From assembly GCA_023014335.1 (NCBI GenBank), contig JAECYW010000017.1, positions 248,001-312,000 on the forward strand: DNA of 64,000 nucleotides, read 5' to 3'. Below the pieces are notes generated by a model, which was not told the origin of the DNA, did not search any database, and worked only from the letters and a program-made list of their open reading frames with translations. Each line of letters begins with the position of its first letter. Position 1 is the first letter of the stretch. The position numbers and the translations under genes are program-made. Origin of the DNA: Galerina marginata. Lineage: Eukaryota > Basidiomycota > Agaricomycetes > Agaricales > Galerinaceae. Shown one piece after another: positions 1 to 11,622 of this stretch.

Positions 1-522
1 CTGGATGCATGACGTGCCTCTGTTACCAAAGACTGGACCAGGCTCTGCCCGCTCTTTAGTGAGCCACATCGCAAGACCGTCACCGAAGAGGTGAGATGAG
101 TCTCCGGAGACTTTAAATTCTACCTCTATGACAAAGTTGGAAGGTGTGAGTGCGAGCCGGGACCATAGCCATCCCTACGTGCCAAGTGGTCAGCAGAACT
201 CCAGAAAGAAAGTAAGAATCCGCACCATTTGTGATGGCCTATTTCTTGTCAGTCGGATGTGCTTGTTGGTATTCTGCGGACAAATTCGCGATTGGTTCAA
301 AGTCATCCTTGTCGACAAAGAAACCACGTACAACATAGGAATCGGCACCAAAGTCCCACCATCTATGGATTGGAATTGTCAGTGGGACGTCATAAGTAGG
401 TTATTGGCGAATTTCTGACCGATTTTGTAGGTCTTGGTCAATGTAAGGGGCGTATATTGAATGTGTCCGGAGTTGTAATGTCTGTGAATTATGTTAGTTT
501 GATTCTCTTTCACTCAACGATG
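1..522. other. No supported gene
   Basis: Short open frames exist on both strands, but none has a start, intron signals and recognisable protein features together. Nothing further is seen here. Confidence 0.4.
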
Positions 523-776
523 TCATAGGGATCGTGGTGCATATTGGAACGTTGCGGCATAGAAAGGCGATAATGCAGGCTGTATTTCATCCTAAAACAA
601 AAGCCTATACATGAACCTTCGCACAAGGCCTGGTTACTCACCCGGTCAATAGTGTTGTTCCCTAGCCGTGTCTTATCATCCGCTGCCGCCCGGACAAATC
701 CAAAGAAAAGGCTTGTAAAAGAAAGTAAGAACGCGAGTGTCGCCAGGTTAAATGGCCTTCTACACGGTGAAATCAT
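523..776 (-). CDS. Possible small secreted protein
   Basis: This is a tentative two-exon gene. It starts with a true ATG at 776 and opens with a signal-peptide-like segment: a basic start (MISPCRRP), a long hydrophobic core and an AAA motif near residue 31. A GTGAGT donor follows the codons for NNTIDR, and a TTTTAG acceptor joins in frame to about 22 more residues, ending at a TGA at 523. The product would be roughly 65 residues. It resembles no family I know. The short length and lack of conserved motifs leave chance a real alternative. Confidence 0.28.
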
Positions 777-1834
777 CGTAGATTAGTGAAGGGTCCTTGT
801 GCGGCGTCCGCCTTCTTCTTTCTGCCCAGGGAATCAGGGAGGGTTCGGAAATTGCTGGAGGTCGGTGGGCGTTGGAGGAGAGTTGCGAATTTCATTTCGA
901 GGTGCCACGGAGGGCACACGTGACTAAAATCAATATTCAATTGCGCATGCCCGTCGCTCGACCCTTCGTTCTGCCGTCCACTTGCTGAAAGCACTAAACT
1001 TACCAAATTGCAAACTGGCAGCCCGATTTTTGGTTCGAACGCCTTCAGCTTGCTTGTGCTACAGCCAAAAAGCCTTTGGGTTGTCGCCAATTGATCTCGA
1101 GTCTCGACCTTGTAACCAAATCGGACTGGATGATCCAGAAACAACAGTCAATACAAGGCCGAGGAAAAACTCTTTGAATCTTTATCGCCAATAAGCGCCC
1201 TTCCATCCAGTGTTGGCTCAAGTTCATATTTATAACGGAATCGCCATTCCCCTACATTCCGACTTGACAAGCACCGCCTCATTAACAGGTGCACCAATGG
1301 TCATGTTTTGTAGAAAAGCTCACCTTCTGACTGGATCTCCCTGACTGTGGGTTCCTAATATGATATACCACGCTGCATGCATAGCCTGCTGCCCTCAACC
1401 GCGCGACCACCTGGCATACTTTCGGCAAACACTTGTCCCGCTTTTGACAGGCAGATTGCACGCGGAAACTGACCGACCTCTTTAGTAGGCATCTAGGAGC
1501 TTCCTTGCGAATCAATCACCCCCGTTCTTCATATCATCTGGAGATTACTCGCACCTTGTTTTGTAACGCATTGCAGCCGCCTCTTCGAAAAAGGGTTCGA
1601 GTTGTACTTAGGCCATCAGGACATGTGTTGGGCAGCGTCAGCGGCTCATCGCAACGACAGGATCTCTTAAAAGCCTGGTTTTTCTTTGATCATTTTGATC
1701 TTGATCCTTTCCACGTCTCCTGCTTATTTTGCTATCTTCTTTCTCCTCGGTGCCCAACCCATCATTAACTATTCATTTACTCGTTACGCTTCGACAACCA
1801 TAGTGCACCTAAAATCCAGTTCACAATAGGCGTC
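777..1834. other. Gene-poor stretch upstream of the C2-NACHT gene
   Basis: I find no coherent coding exon. The last 100-200 bases, which contain pyrimidine-rich runs and an AT-rich stretch, are the probable promoter of the gene starting at 1835. Confidence 0.4.
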
Positions 1835-4127
1835 ATGTCCGACAGCATCACTGAGACGAAGCAAATGCCTCCGTAGGGATTCGTTTATTTGTCCAGCTAA
1901 AGGTCATTGCTCATTGTGGTTTACAGAACGATCGACTTTAATGAGCAGAAGAGTACTAAAATTAAGAAGATATTATTCTACAGTAAGTAGATTGGGCAAT
2001 ACCTTGCTCGTGGCGCATAAACAAACTTCCTTCAGTCAACAGCGTAGAAGGACTAGAAAAGCAAAACTGGCAGCCCATCGCCACCACATATGTGTCTGTG
2101 GTGCGTCTAGACGACGATTACAGTTCACCGACAACCTCCATGAAGGCAGATTCAACAATAGCATGGATGGAAAATGTCCATATGTGAGTTATCTTGACTT
2201 TGTTTAATAGCAAGTTGAAATAGGCTCTGATGAAATTCGAAGGGAATTCGGTTCCTCTTCAAAGGTGCGCTTTGAGATCAGGAAAGGTCTCTTGAAGAGT
2301 CGAGTTCTTGGCGCCACAGACACTTTCGAGGTTTGTCGCCTGCTAGAAATGCAAAGTGAGGTTGGCAAAGAACGTGACGCGTGTAAGATATAATATTTTA
2401 GCTTGTTCAAGTTTTCCAAGTCGCTCACGGCCTGTCTTATTTAGTCCTCAAGCTTGAGGTCAAAATAACCCCACCCACCAGCCCTGCCTCAGCTGATTCT
2501 AAGAGCGCCACCTTAAGCCTGAGCATCCGGGAATTACTCGGCGAAAATCCAGCCCACGCCATTCAACTTTTCCGCGAAAAATGTCGAAGAGAATCCTTGG
2601 AAGACCTAAGACGATTGACTGAAACGATGGATCTCCTTCGGAAGCACTTCAATGACAGTGTAAGGCTGTCCCCGATGATGCAACATGGTACTTACCTGAA
2701 ATACAGCTGTTGTGCCTTCTTGATATTATTCTGGGCACGTTAGAAGGCTTACGGAAGGTCGGTCTCCTACTTCTTGCATGGGATTTCTGTACTCTGACAT
2801 CCACCAACTAGATAATATCGAACCCTACGACGAAAAGAATCGACAAGATCCCTGCAGAGTGTTTAAAAGCACTCAACAGTGCCTATGTGTATCCTGCATC
2901 TCTTTCAGCTGTCCAAGTGGGGAAGTCACGCGCGACTGACATGATGGTCATAACAGAGATGTTTTGCGGCACCATGAAAGCTCTTCAATGCCTAGAATTA
3001 GTTTTGCGAACGCCAAGCTGTAAGCATCTTGTATATGTATACAAGGATCCTTTTTTACTCATTTCGGTGTATGTAGCAAAATTTCACGCTGTACTCGACA
3101 ACAGAGTGACGAGTTGGACTCTTTATTTCGAAAATTGTGGGGAATACTTCACCAAAACCAAAATAGAGGCGCCTGTCCTTGTCGCTAGTAGCCAGTCAAA
3201 GAGGTTACGCTGTCCGGATGTCATGAGTGTGTTGTGACACTGTCTCCGCGTTCAAATTCGACTGACAATGACTTTTACCCAGCATGCAATGAGTTTTCAG
3301 CGCACAAGGTCGTCCCAATGGCACTACCCACCGCTGACTATAGTCTTGCATACGACCGGCCCGACCTTGTAAGGGTGATTGCGGAATGGATCCATACTCC
3401 TCCTGACAGCCTCAGTCCATATCGGACCACCAATATCCCTAATGTATTCTGTCTTTCTGGTTCTGTTGGATGTGGAAAAACCCAACTGGCATCCCGGATA
3501 ATCTATTGGCTTCGAGAACTGGGAACTCTTGGAGGATACTTCTCCTTCAGCGGAAATACAGAGCAGAGTCCTGGCGAGCTGTTGGATGCTCTGCCCATGA
3601 CGATCGCGGAACAGACACGCACCGTCCAACCTGACACATCCCTGCAATTTACGCTGGCGTCTGCTCAAACTGCACCTTACGATCCTGTGGTGGATCGCTT
3701 CGAGCAGTTGTTTGTCGATCCGGTGAAGGCATTTGAGGAAAAGAGATGGACCGACTTGAAAGATGATTCTAGCAGAAAGAATCCGGTCGACCCGATGGTC
3801 TTCGTGATTGATGACGTCGGATCACGAAGTGCTAATTCCCGTTATTCGGACGGCACACCTGAATGGACGAAGGAGGTACAGGAAGAGAAGTCAATGTTGA
3901 AAGACTTAATAAAGCTTTTGACCGCGAACGCTCTAGGGCAGTTACCACCCTATGTTAAATTTCTCGTTCTATGTCGGTCAGACACTGGTGTGGATAAGGC
4001 ATTGATGGAGCAAAACGTGGGAGTAGTTTATGGGATGGGCCACCTTGTACAGTTTGTAGAGTCGACAAAGTTGGGTGGACCACCCAGTGGGAATGCCATC
4101 AGCCGGAGTAGCTCAAGAGGTGCGTAG
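1835..4127 (+). CDS. C2-NACHT (STAND-like) NTPase, apparently truncated
   Basis: This looks like a fungal STAND architecture. From an ATG at 1835, exons joined by GT-AG introns give a short leader and then a segment (about 2,036-2,330) with the feel of an N-terminal C2 domain. Helical exons around 2,440-3,000 follow. A long last exon (about 3,240-4,127) carries a P-loop (Walker A GSVGCGKT near 3,460), a hydrophobic Walker B (MVFVIDDVG near 3,800) and a strand-like FLVLCRSD. Such proteins usually continue into ankyrin, WD40 or TPR repeats. Here a TAG stop comes shortly after the NTPase core and no repeats follow. One intron near 2,180 could not be joined cleanly, so either the gene is decaying or my model is imperfect. 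In the family these proteins act in heterokaryon recognition and immunity; that role is only inferred here. Confidence 0.5.
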
Positions 4128-4468
4128 CTCTAATTCTACTTGTCCCAGCTCGTTTTCACGAGCCATAAATGCTTGACCAGCTCCCAGCATTCGATTTGCA
4201 GATCATTAAAGGGACTTCTGTACCATTACACCCACGAATCATATATTTCTTTCTCCAAGTATTTGCATTTTGGCCTGGGTAACTGCGCACTTTCTTTTGA
4301 CAATGATCAAGTGCTTCCTTGCGAGTTAAAATGACGTTTTTATATTTTAGCCATGAACCGAGCTGTCTCCTGGCACGGCAAATTCCCTGAACTCCAACCA
4401 TATAAAATTGGATCGTTGAACCTTTTCCCTCTTCCCCCATTCTAGAATCTAAACAGTCACCAACGATC
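4128..4468. other. Intergenic, promoter of the F-box gene
   Basis: No coding signal is seen. An AT-rich stretch (ttttatatttt near 4,335) and an accatataaaattgg TATA-like box near 4,400 lie 60-130 bp before the ATG at 4469. Confidence 0.4.
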
Positions 4469-6097
4469 ATGTGCACAGAGGCCATGAAGTCGAAATCGTC
4501 TTGCCAGGATCGTGGACTGGCAACGCTCTGCGTTACCGTTCCCGACTTGCCTCATTCTCCTCTACCTCGCATCGAAGGGACCAACTACACTCCATCTGAA
4601 ACCGAGAGACAAATAGCCAACGCTGCAGCCCTTGAAGCCCGACGAAAATTGACCTCCTTGGGCGATCAAATTTCCCGCATCGATGAACTCATCGACGACA
4701 TCTTTTCCCTGCGAAAAATGCTCTCGGATCGACACGACGAGATGAAGAAATTCTGCCACGAATATCAACGGATCTCCTCATGTACCCGGATGCGGGAACT
4801 TGCGCCAGAAATTTTATCGAAGATTTTCATATACCATCAAGACTGGCTCTTATCAGATCACTGGTCTGCCAAACCCAGGGACTCGCAGCCCGCCGACGAA
4901 GGAGACAGCTTCAGCCTCGCTTCTGGACCATTGCTGCTCACCAGCGTCTGCCAGCGCTGGAGAGAAGTCGCTCTTGCTACCCCGCACATTTGGGCGACGA
5001 TCAAGTACATAGAGAAACCCGGAAATTCATCCAAAGTAGGGGAACTCGTCAATTTGTGGGCGATTCGAGCGGCAGATGTACCATTGCATGTTTATATCGG
5101 CGAGGCTTATCATTGGCACATCAAGGATAGCCTCAGCCAAGGTCTCAACAGTTTATTCACGTCAAGCATGAACAACTTTCTTTTACCCATGTTCCCTACC
5201 GAGAAACCGGGTTGTCTTCCAGAAGCTATCTCCCGCCTGCTCGATTTGGCTGAGCGCTGGGAGAAGGTCCATATCGCCTCTCCCAGTCTGCACTTTGAGC
5301 GTAGCTGGCAACGTTTCTCTTCTATCAAGGGCCGCCTGCCACTTCTCCGATATCTGACATTGGAAAGCTGGCTTGAACCATCAAAGGGAATTCTCCCTTT
5401 CAACGGCGACGTCAAGATGGACCTCTTCTGTGATGCACCGCTCCTCGTGTCCATAAATATCATGCACTGGCCCGGTTTCCTGTCGTCAGCGGTGTTCCCA
5501 TATAACCAGCTCAATAAATTGACCACCACGGCAGTAGCCAGACACTCATCGGGGCATGGTATCCCTGATTTGAATATGACTCTCGGCATTCTTACAAGGT
5601 GCAACATACTGGAAGAATTCTCGATGACCTGCGGGCCATGGATATCGCATCTTCCTTATATCACCCATTCGAGACTTTTCCTCAGGATCTCAGAACATGC
5701 AGATTATCACCTTTTTATCCAAATTGCATTTCCAGCCCTTCAATCACTGGTAATCGACACACTATGTCTGCCGGCATGTGATGCCATCCCGGATGATCTT
5801 CAAAGCTTTTTGCAACGGTCGCCAAAACTTTCGGCTTTGAGCATCCGCTCACGAACAATATCCAATGCCTTCATTGGCGCCTGTGTTGTGGGCTCTCCTG
5901 GGCTAAAACTCTTCTCCATTGCTATGCTAAAAGAATGCTTCAAAGAACCAGAAGGCATTGTGAAACACCTAAACAACCTTCATCAGACGCAGTGGCCTGC
6001 GGGGTTGGGGAAAACGGCAGCCTGTAGAGTGTCAGACCAAATGGTCTACATGGTTTTTGGGGACACCCAATCGTATCGCCTGGCATTGCACAAGTAA
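4469..6097 (+). CDS. F-box protein with N-terminal coiled coil
   Basis: This is an intronless 542-codon gene with a true ATG at 4469. Residues of about 45-100 form a charged, leucine-rich coiled coil that runs straight into an F-box-like motif: RELAPEILSKIFIY, then LLLTSVCQRWREVALATPHIWATI. This layout is typical of the very large F-box families of mushroom-forming fungi. The remaining 370 residues are leucine-rich and irregular, consistent with a degenerate LRR-like substrate-binding region. F-box proteins are substrate adaptors of SCF ubiquitin ligases. The substrate cannot be read from the sequence. The assignment rests on the F-box motif and overall layout. Confidence 0.85.
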   Translation: MCTEAMKSKSSCQDRGLATLCVTVPDLPHSPLPRIEGTNYTPSETERQIANAAALEARRKLTSLGDQISRIDELIDDIFSLRKMLSDRHDEMKKFCHEYQRISSCTRMRELAPEILSKIFIYHQDWLLSDHWSAKPRDSQPADEGDSFSLASGPLLLTSVCQRWREVALATPHIWATIKYIEKPGNSSKVGELVNLWAIRAADVPLHVYIGEAYHWHIKDSLSQGLNSLFTSSMNNFLLPMFPTEKPGCLPEAISRLLDLAERWEKVHIASPSLHFERSWQRFSSIKGRLPLLRYLTLESWLEPSKGILPFNGDVKMDLFCDAPLLVSINIMHWPGFLSSAVFPYNQLNKLTTTAVARHSSGHGIPDLNMTLGILTRCNILEEFSMTCGPWISHLPYITHSRLFLRISEHADYHLFIQIAFPALQSLVIDTLCLPACDAIPDDLQSFLQRSPKLSALSIRSRTISNAFIGACVVGSPGLKLFSIAMLKECFKEPEGIVKHLNNLHQTQWPAGLGKTAACRVSDQMVYMVFGDTQSYRLALHK

Positions 6098-6309
6098 TTG
6101 AGGAATGTTTTCGAATGTTTTCGAAGTATGTGGTGGATGTAGAGTCTTCTTAGGCGACTTGGCTACCTCTTTGGAAGCATAATTAACAACGCCAATTGAA
6201 AGTAGGGATAATAGGTAAATGGAGCATTGTTGTGACCACAATAAATATACAATTGCAAGACTCAAGAAGCCTCGGATGTGCAACATCGTATCGACTGGAG
6301 CCACCGGAT

Positions 6310-6896
6310 TCATTGACCAGTTTCACAATCCTCCATGACAACCTCGCTCAAAAAGAGGTCAGCATCCTCTTCGTCCTCCTCGATCTTGAAAGCATTAAAG
6401 ACAGGCGGGATGACTTCCCACGGAGATTCAGTAACGTTCACAGGAAGCGGAGGGCTACCTTTGGCTACTACAGATTGGAGATAGCATTCAAGCCGCAGTT
6501 CCTAAAGCGAGAAAACAACACCCACTTCGGTCAGTTGAATGCGCAATGCAGCAAGAAATCACAAACCTCAAAACTCAAGTGATTGAGTGCCGGTGTAGCT
6601 GTGATACTCTGCAGCAACTGTCCACCAGCAGAGCCAGTTGCAGTGGCCGTTGCAGTGGCCGTTGCACTGACAGTAGTACTAATAGATTCTTGCTGCTGAG
6701 TACGATACTTTTCGACGCGCTTATTGCTTGCTACGGGTCGTTGGGCCTTGGGGGTGTTTTGGTCAGCGAGGTCTGCACGGGTCATTCTTGCCCTCTCCAT
6801 CCGCTGTCTCATGACGGCGTATGGGTTGTCGGTGGGCCTGAGGTCGCCCTCCGCGAAGTAATAAGAGATGTATTCGGTCAAGCGGACGGAAGGCAT
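6310..6896 (-). CDS. Hypothetical protein with Thr-Ala repeat
   Basis: This is a two-exon gene. The chosen ATG at 6896 opens with MPSVRLTEYISYYFAEG and is the first ATG downstream of a pyrimidine-rich leader with a TTATAAA box near 7,000. A basic helical stretch (VMRQRMERARMTRADLADQ) and a short alternating Thr-Ala tract follow. Exon one ends at SFE, and a GTTTGT...TTTAG intron joins in frame to an acidic C-terminal exon (IEEDEEDADLFLSEVV) with its TGA at 6310. The product is about 174 residues with no signal peptide or membrane segment. I do not recognise the family. The N-terminal conserved look suggests a real basidiomycete gene. Confidence 0.55.
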
Positions 6897-7102
6897 GGCT
6901 GCGGATGATTGGAAGACTAGCAGTTGGGGTTCGTTGAATTGACTGCAGAAGCAAATAAGGAAAGGTATGAAAAGTGGCAATGAGACTGTGGGGGTTTATA
7001 AGAAAGCCGGAGATGCGTTGAGTGGCCCATCAACAAGCGTTTTCTAATCTGCGTAGTTGTCCAAAAATAGCGTACAATGCGATGCGATCACGTGAACGAT
7101 AA

Positions 7103-8435
7103 TCATTTCAGCTTGCGCGCGACCCAAAATTCAGCCTTGTAAATCCAACGCATCATAGCATTCTTGTCTGCAGTGTATTCGCATTCCACGATCTTTCGAG
7201 CTGTAGGGCCGGTGTCCTCCTTTTCCACGATGAATCCGATTTCTTCTGCTGCGTGCAGGACCTCGTCGAGGCTTAGTTCCAGTTTGGCTTGGCCACCGCC
7301 TGTCCAGAGAAGCGGGCCCAGGTTTATCCAAACGCCACCTGGACGAAGAAGGTGGTGGATGTGTGATATTGTTGTGAGTACGTCGAGGGAAGTGTCGATG
7401 AAAAATAACGTGACGATGTAATGGTAACCTTCCAAATGCCTGTCGTGGGGACTATCTCGTGTCCAAGACAGCGTCTTTTCTTCTGAAGGGCTGGTGGAAG
7501 GTATAGCCATTTTTAGGAAGTCCTCTTCGACGAGACGAAAAGTCGGGCTTAGACGGGGCACCGCGTCGGGGAACGATATCGGACGGAATAATGAATCGTT
7601 AGACCGTTGATGAGAAAACCAATGGCCGTACGGACGAATGGTGTGCTCGTTGACAGATGCCGTGGTCTTTGGAGAGAGAAGGAATCGGAAAGCCAAGGTC
7701 ATGAAAAACGATAGCTCATTCGCTGTAGTGTCAAATCCTAATGAGTCTATGAGTATGTTGCCGAAAAGAAGAAAGTGGGCAGGACAGAGAAACTTCAAAC
7801 TTAGACTTACCAAGCTCAGATATCTCCCATGCTAGTCTTCCAAGACCACATCCTGGTACTAACACTCTCATACCAGCTCTATCCTCCTGCTCCACCGTCT
7901 TCAACAAATCCAGGATAGGCGCAAATATACGTGTACGTTCCTCGACACCTTCTTCACTCCAGTCCCTGACAAAGTGCTTTAACGACTCCCGTACTCGCCC
8001 GAGGTCCGCCGAACCAGTGTCATTCGCGCCGTCGCTGTGAAGAGATGGAAACTCTTCGAGTGCCAGCTCCGCTATGCCATCCGTGATGGTCGCATTCAAG
8101 CTCGTGATGTCGCGAAGCCGGTCCAGTTTCTTTGGATAACCAATCTTGTAGCCAAGCTTGGTGCTAGCGCGTCCTAATGTAACATAAGATGTTCGCATCT
8201 GGGATAGTTCAGCTGCTGACAGCCTAGGGTATTGCGAGAAGGAATGGTAGGCTCGTTCTAGAGAAAAGTAGCCATTGCGACGCGGTTTACGCGGACCTGC
8301 TGATAATATGTCGCGTATATCGGAAATGCTGAAGTAAGGGAAACATTTGTAGCCAACGACGAGGATAATTAGAGGAAAGAGGCACGCAAGGAGGACGTCG
8401 GAAGTCAAGATGAACCGAAGGTCTGAGAAGGTCAT
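7103..8435 (-). CDS. N2227/carnosine N-methyltransferase-like protein
   Basis: This is a two-exon gene; the first in-frame ATG is at 8435. An N-terminal hydrophobic segment (about residues 12-30) may be a membrane anchor. The body carries the SAM-binding glycine motif of the N2227 methyltransferase family (RVLVPGCGLGRLAWEIS). The intron (GTAAGT...CATAG near 7,813-7,750) falls right after it and joins in frame to DSLGFDTTANELSFFM, the conserved continuation. Later motifs (YHYIVTLFFIDT, LRPGGVWINLGPLLW) fit the same fold and the substrate-site loop. Relatives methylate carnosine or related imidazole dipeptides. The fungal substrate is not established, so only the enzyme class is claimed. The length of about 420 residues is normal. 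Confidence 0.85.
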
Positions 8436-8956
8436 TTTCGATGATTTGGATGCGCTCAATCCTAGGTATGACTTCTAAATGGTCTGTGGGCTCCAGCCCT
8501 TCTGTGGATGTTGAGGATTGTAGAAGTTCGAAAGATACAATTTGTTCAAGAGAGACATGCGAACTCCTTGAGGCTCCGTGACAATCGCATTTCAAAATCA
8601 CTGATGCCTCTTATTTTGAACGCTCATGTGCTCCTACTTACGTAGCTGGCTATCTCTGGCAACAACTCAGAGCTGGGCGTACCAATGGGCTCCTCGTCCT
8701 AGGTCTAAACTGCTCTGACATCGAGGCAATTCATAGTGTCGAAGGGTATTTGAGCATTGCACTTGTCAATTTTCGGCTGGTAGTAGAAGGACTACGCCCA
8801 AAACATCCTTCTGGCATTCGCAACCCAGAAGAGCAGAAGCTCCTCTTGCTCTATGGGCGCAACCAAACTAGAATCCTCACCACAGAGGCGAATACTCAAC
8901 CGCTGCCGCTTTATAAGATAACACAATCTTTGATTGGAACTTCGTCCCCAAAACCG

Positions 8957-9894
8957 ATGTTCAAGCACGCAACTTTTGTACCATTGATTGTCGTAGCAAC
9001 CTTGCTTCAAGTCTCTGTCTCAACTGCCCTTGAGAGGCGTGGTAACTGTCTTCTCCGATATTGCTCACTCACAACCCTCGCTAAACGGCATGTCCTGCTC
9101 AGATGCCTGGAGTGATCAGGTTGTCTCCGTTCATAACTCCTACCGTGCTCGCTACGGTGCTGGGCCTCTCGCTTGGAGCGCGTCTCTCTACCCCGATGCT
9201 CTTGTCTGGGCCCAGAAATGCCAATTCCAACACTCAAAGTAAGATCATTTCCGTTGTTCAATTTTCCTTTCCTATGATTTGCTTTTTTCTCTTTCTTGGC
9301 AGTTCCGGAGGAAAATATGGAGAAAATCTTGTAATATCATTTCTGGATACAACAGTAGCAGTGCATTTTGCTGACCTTTAAAGCAGTACTTCACCACTGG
9401 AAACACAGATACCTTGGCAAGCGGCGTGAAAGCATGGATGAATGAGGCTCGTGTGTATGTTTTATGCGCCATTTTATCTTATCTGACATTCTTTCCAGCG
9501 AATTACAATTGTAGGTCGTAATGAAGTCTCTATTCATCTTGATTAATGGTTTACCACAGACAACAACCCCGGCTTCAGCGCTGCGACCGGTCATTTTACA
9601 CAGGTAACTCCAGCTGTTTGCTCTTACTGGATTAATGCCCTTTTGATTCTGTCGCAAAATATCTAGGTGGTATGGAAGAGTACTACACAGGTTGCTTGTG
9701 CTGTTGGGAATTGTGCTGCTGGGACAGTGACCCCAATGGCTGGCAAGTTTCTCGTTTGCCGTTATAGTCCACCAGGAAATTACCTTGGTCAATTTCCGTA
9801 CGTCTCATTCGTTTTACATTGCTTTTCAGTGGTCACTGATAAATGAGGCGATCTTTATTGACTGAACAGGCAAAACGTTGGAAGGCCTCAGTGA
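8957..9894 (+). CDS. CAP/PR-1 secreted protein, copy 1
   Basis: This CAP-domain (SCP/PR-1-like) extracellular protein is spread over eight small exons. It begins with a signal peptide (MFKHATFVPLIVVATLL...). Spliced exons give the family's core: DAWSDQVVSVHNSYRARYGAGPL, the LVWAQKCQFQHS segment, GGKYGENL, the GHFTQVVW signature and the closing LVCRYSPPGNY. The CAP histidines and glutamate (HNSYR, QHS, GEN, GHF) are all visible. The stop is at 9892-9894. A TATA-like ctttataaga lies about 45 bp before the ATG. The neighbour at 10327 is a close tandem paralogue on the same strand. CAP proteins bind sterols or fatty acids in yeasts; the role here is inferred as secreted and possibly lipid-binding. 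Confidence 0.9.
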
Positions 9895-10326
9895 TTCTAT
9901 GACTCATGTACCAGGAACCGGATATATAATTTAACCCCACTCCCTGAAAATTCAATAATCGTGCCCCAAGAAATTAAGCCCCTTGTGAAGCGCCGAGAAT
10001 AGCAAGCAAAGGGTTCCGCCCATGGTAAGTCGGCGACACCAAACCACCGTCGAGGGAATATGACCTTTTTCTATTATGGTTTCCGGCTTGTCAACGCTTT
10101 ACATAATTGCCTTGATGCCTTTTGGACTTGGCGTCGTAAAGAGTTGGCAGCTGGGTGGTCAGAATACCTCTTTCAGCTTTCCCGTCCCTGCCCGCAATGA
10201 ATAGCGCCCATAGCCAACTTCCAACGTTTGAGGGTCCGGAAATAATGGAATGTTCTAACTATTCTTGCCCTGTAATAAGGAAGTCTATAAAGTCCCTCTC
10301 TCTCTTTTTACATTCCCCAGAACGCA
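9895..10326. promoter_or_regulatory. Intergenic promoter between the two CAP genes
   Basis: No coding exon is seen. A ctataaagtccctctctct element near 10,284 (a TATA box followed by a CT-rich run) lies about 40 bp before the downstream ATG and is a convincing core promoter. Confidence 0.5.
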
Positions 10327-11273
10327 ATGACCAAGCTCTTTACCCTCGTCTCCCTTTGCGCATTTGCCAGCACGGCTCTTGGCAGTGCCTTGCCTACCAT
10401 CCCTGAAGCCATCCAGGCTGTGATAAACATGGTCGAATCTTCTTCCGACGCGACTAAGTTGCTTTCGCCTTCGAGCGAAGTAAATGTTACAGACGCGTGG
10501 ACCAACGAGGTCGTTTCCGTTCACAATTCGTACCGCGCTCAATACCGTGCCCCTGCTGTTACCTGGAGCAACGATCTCTACTCCGGCACTCTTGCTTGGG
10601 CACGACAATGCGAATTCCATCATAGGTAAGTGTCTGCGACAGAAATTGGTCGAAATGAAGAGGTTAACGTCCGTTCCGCGTAGCTCGGGACAAGGTAAAT
10701 ACGGCGAAAATCTGGTTAGTTTGATACTTCTGCGGGTGTTTCTGGTTCTGATCTCTTTACGTAGTTTGCAGGAACTGGAAACCCTGGCCCTGGCCTTGCG
10801 CAAGGTGTGAAGTCATGGATGGACGAAGCCTGTAAGCCACTTGTAGGCTTCAAGTCATGAATAATACTTACCTCCAATTTGAACGACAGCGAAATATGAC
10901 TGTAAGTCGATTGATCGAGCTCTCTTTCCTTGGCTGACCTCCGATATTTGTGTTAAGGGAACCACCCTGGCTTTTCCTCTGGGACTGGACACTTTACACA
11001 GGTCAGTCCAAGAAGATAGAACAAGTTTGTCTGATCTGACTTTTGAACGGACAGGTGGTCTGGAAGAACTCGAAGCAAGTTGCCTGTGCCCTGGCTGACT
11101 GCAGGGGTGGCACCATCTTCCCCCAGGCGTCGAAGTACCTGGTCTGTCGCTATGCTCCTGCCGGAAACGTGCAAGGACAATACCCGTAAGAAATTCAATA
11201 GGTCTCCTACGCCAGTTCCTGATGCTAATTCGTATCTTATTTTGCCAGTCAAAATGTAGGCAGACACGTGTGA
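10327..11273 (+). CDS. CAP/PR-1 secreted protein, copy 2
   Basis: This tandem paralogue of the preceding gene has seven exons. It has a clean signal peptide (MTKLFTLVSLCAFASTALG) and then a longer propeptide-like stretch (about residues 20-55) that copy 1 lacks. The CAP core follows: DAWTNEVVSVHNSYRAQY, WARQCEFHH, QGKYGENL, GHFTQVVW and KYLVCRYAPAGN. All usual CAP histidine and glutamate positions are present. Intron positions downstream of the HNSYR exon match copy 1. The first intron of copy 1, which lies at the propeptide position, has no counterpart here. The tandem order and strand indicate local duplication. Probable function: an extracellular CAP protein, with lipid binding inferred from the family. 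Confidence 0.9.
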
Positions 11274-11622
11274 TATTTGGTCGCGCAAGGAAGCCATCGA
11301 CTGAGAGGGATATTGAGAAGATTTCAGGGAGTGTTCATTGTTGTTGTGGCTGTTTTTCAATAAAAGATTTTCTGCACCCCGTCGAACATATAATGAAAAT
11401 GTTCCAGAATGTCGACAGAATCTTGGTCATTGGACTACAACTTGAAAGGTAAGGTGACAAGATTGGGGCAGGGACATTACATAGACGATATTGAGATTGT
11501 CCAGAAAAGAGTAAAAAGTACCATTCAGGTTTTGCAGTCATTTTTCCCAATCATCCACCCTGATCATGAATAATGGCCTCGAGAAGAACGACAATGAAGT
11601 GAAAGAAACTAGACTAGAGAAG
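11274..11622. other. Convergent intergenic region
   Basis: This contains the 3' ends of the CAP gene (plus) and the aspartic protease (minus). A caataaaag polyadenylation-like signal is seen near 11,358. There is no further gene. Confidence 0.4.
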
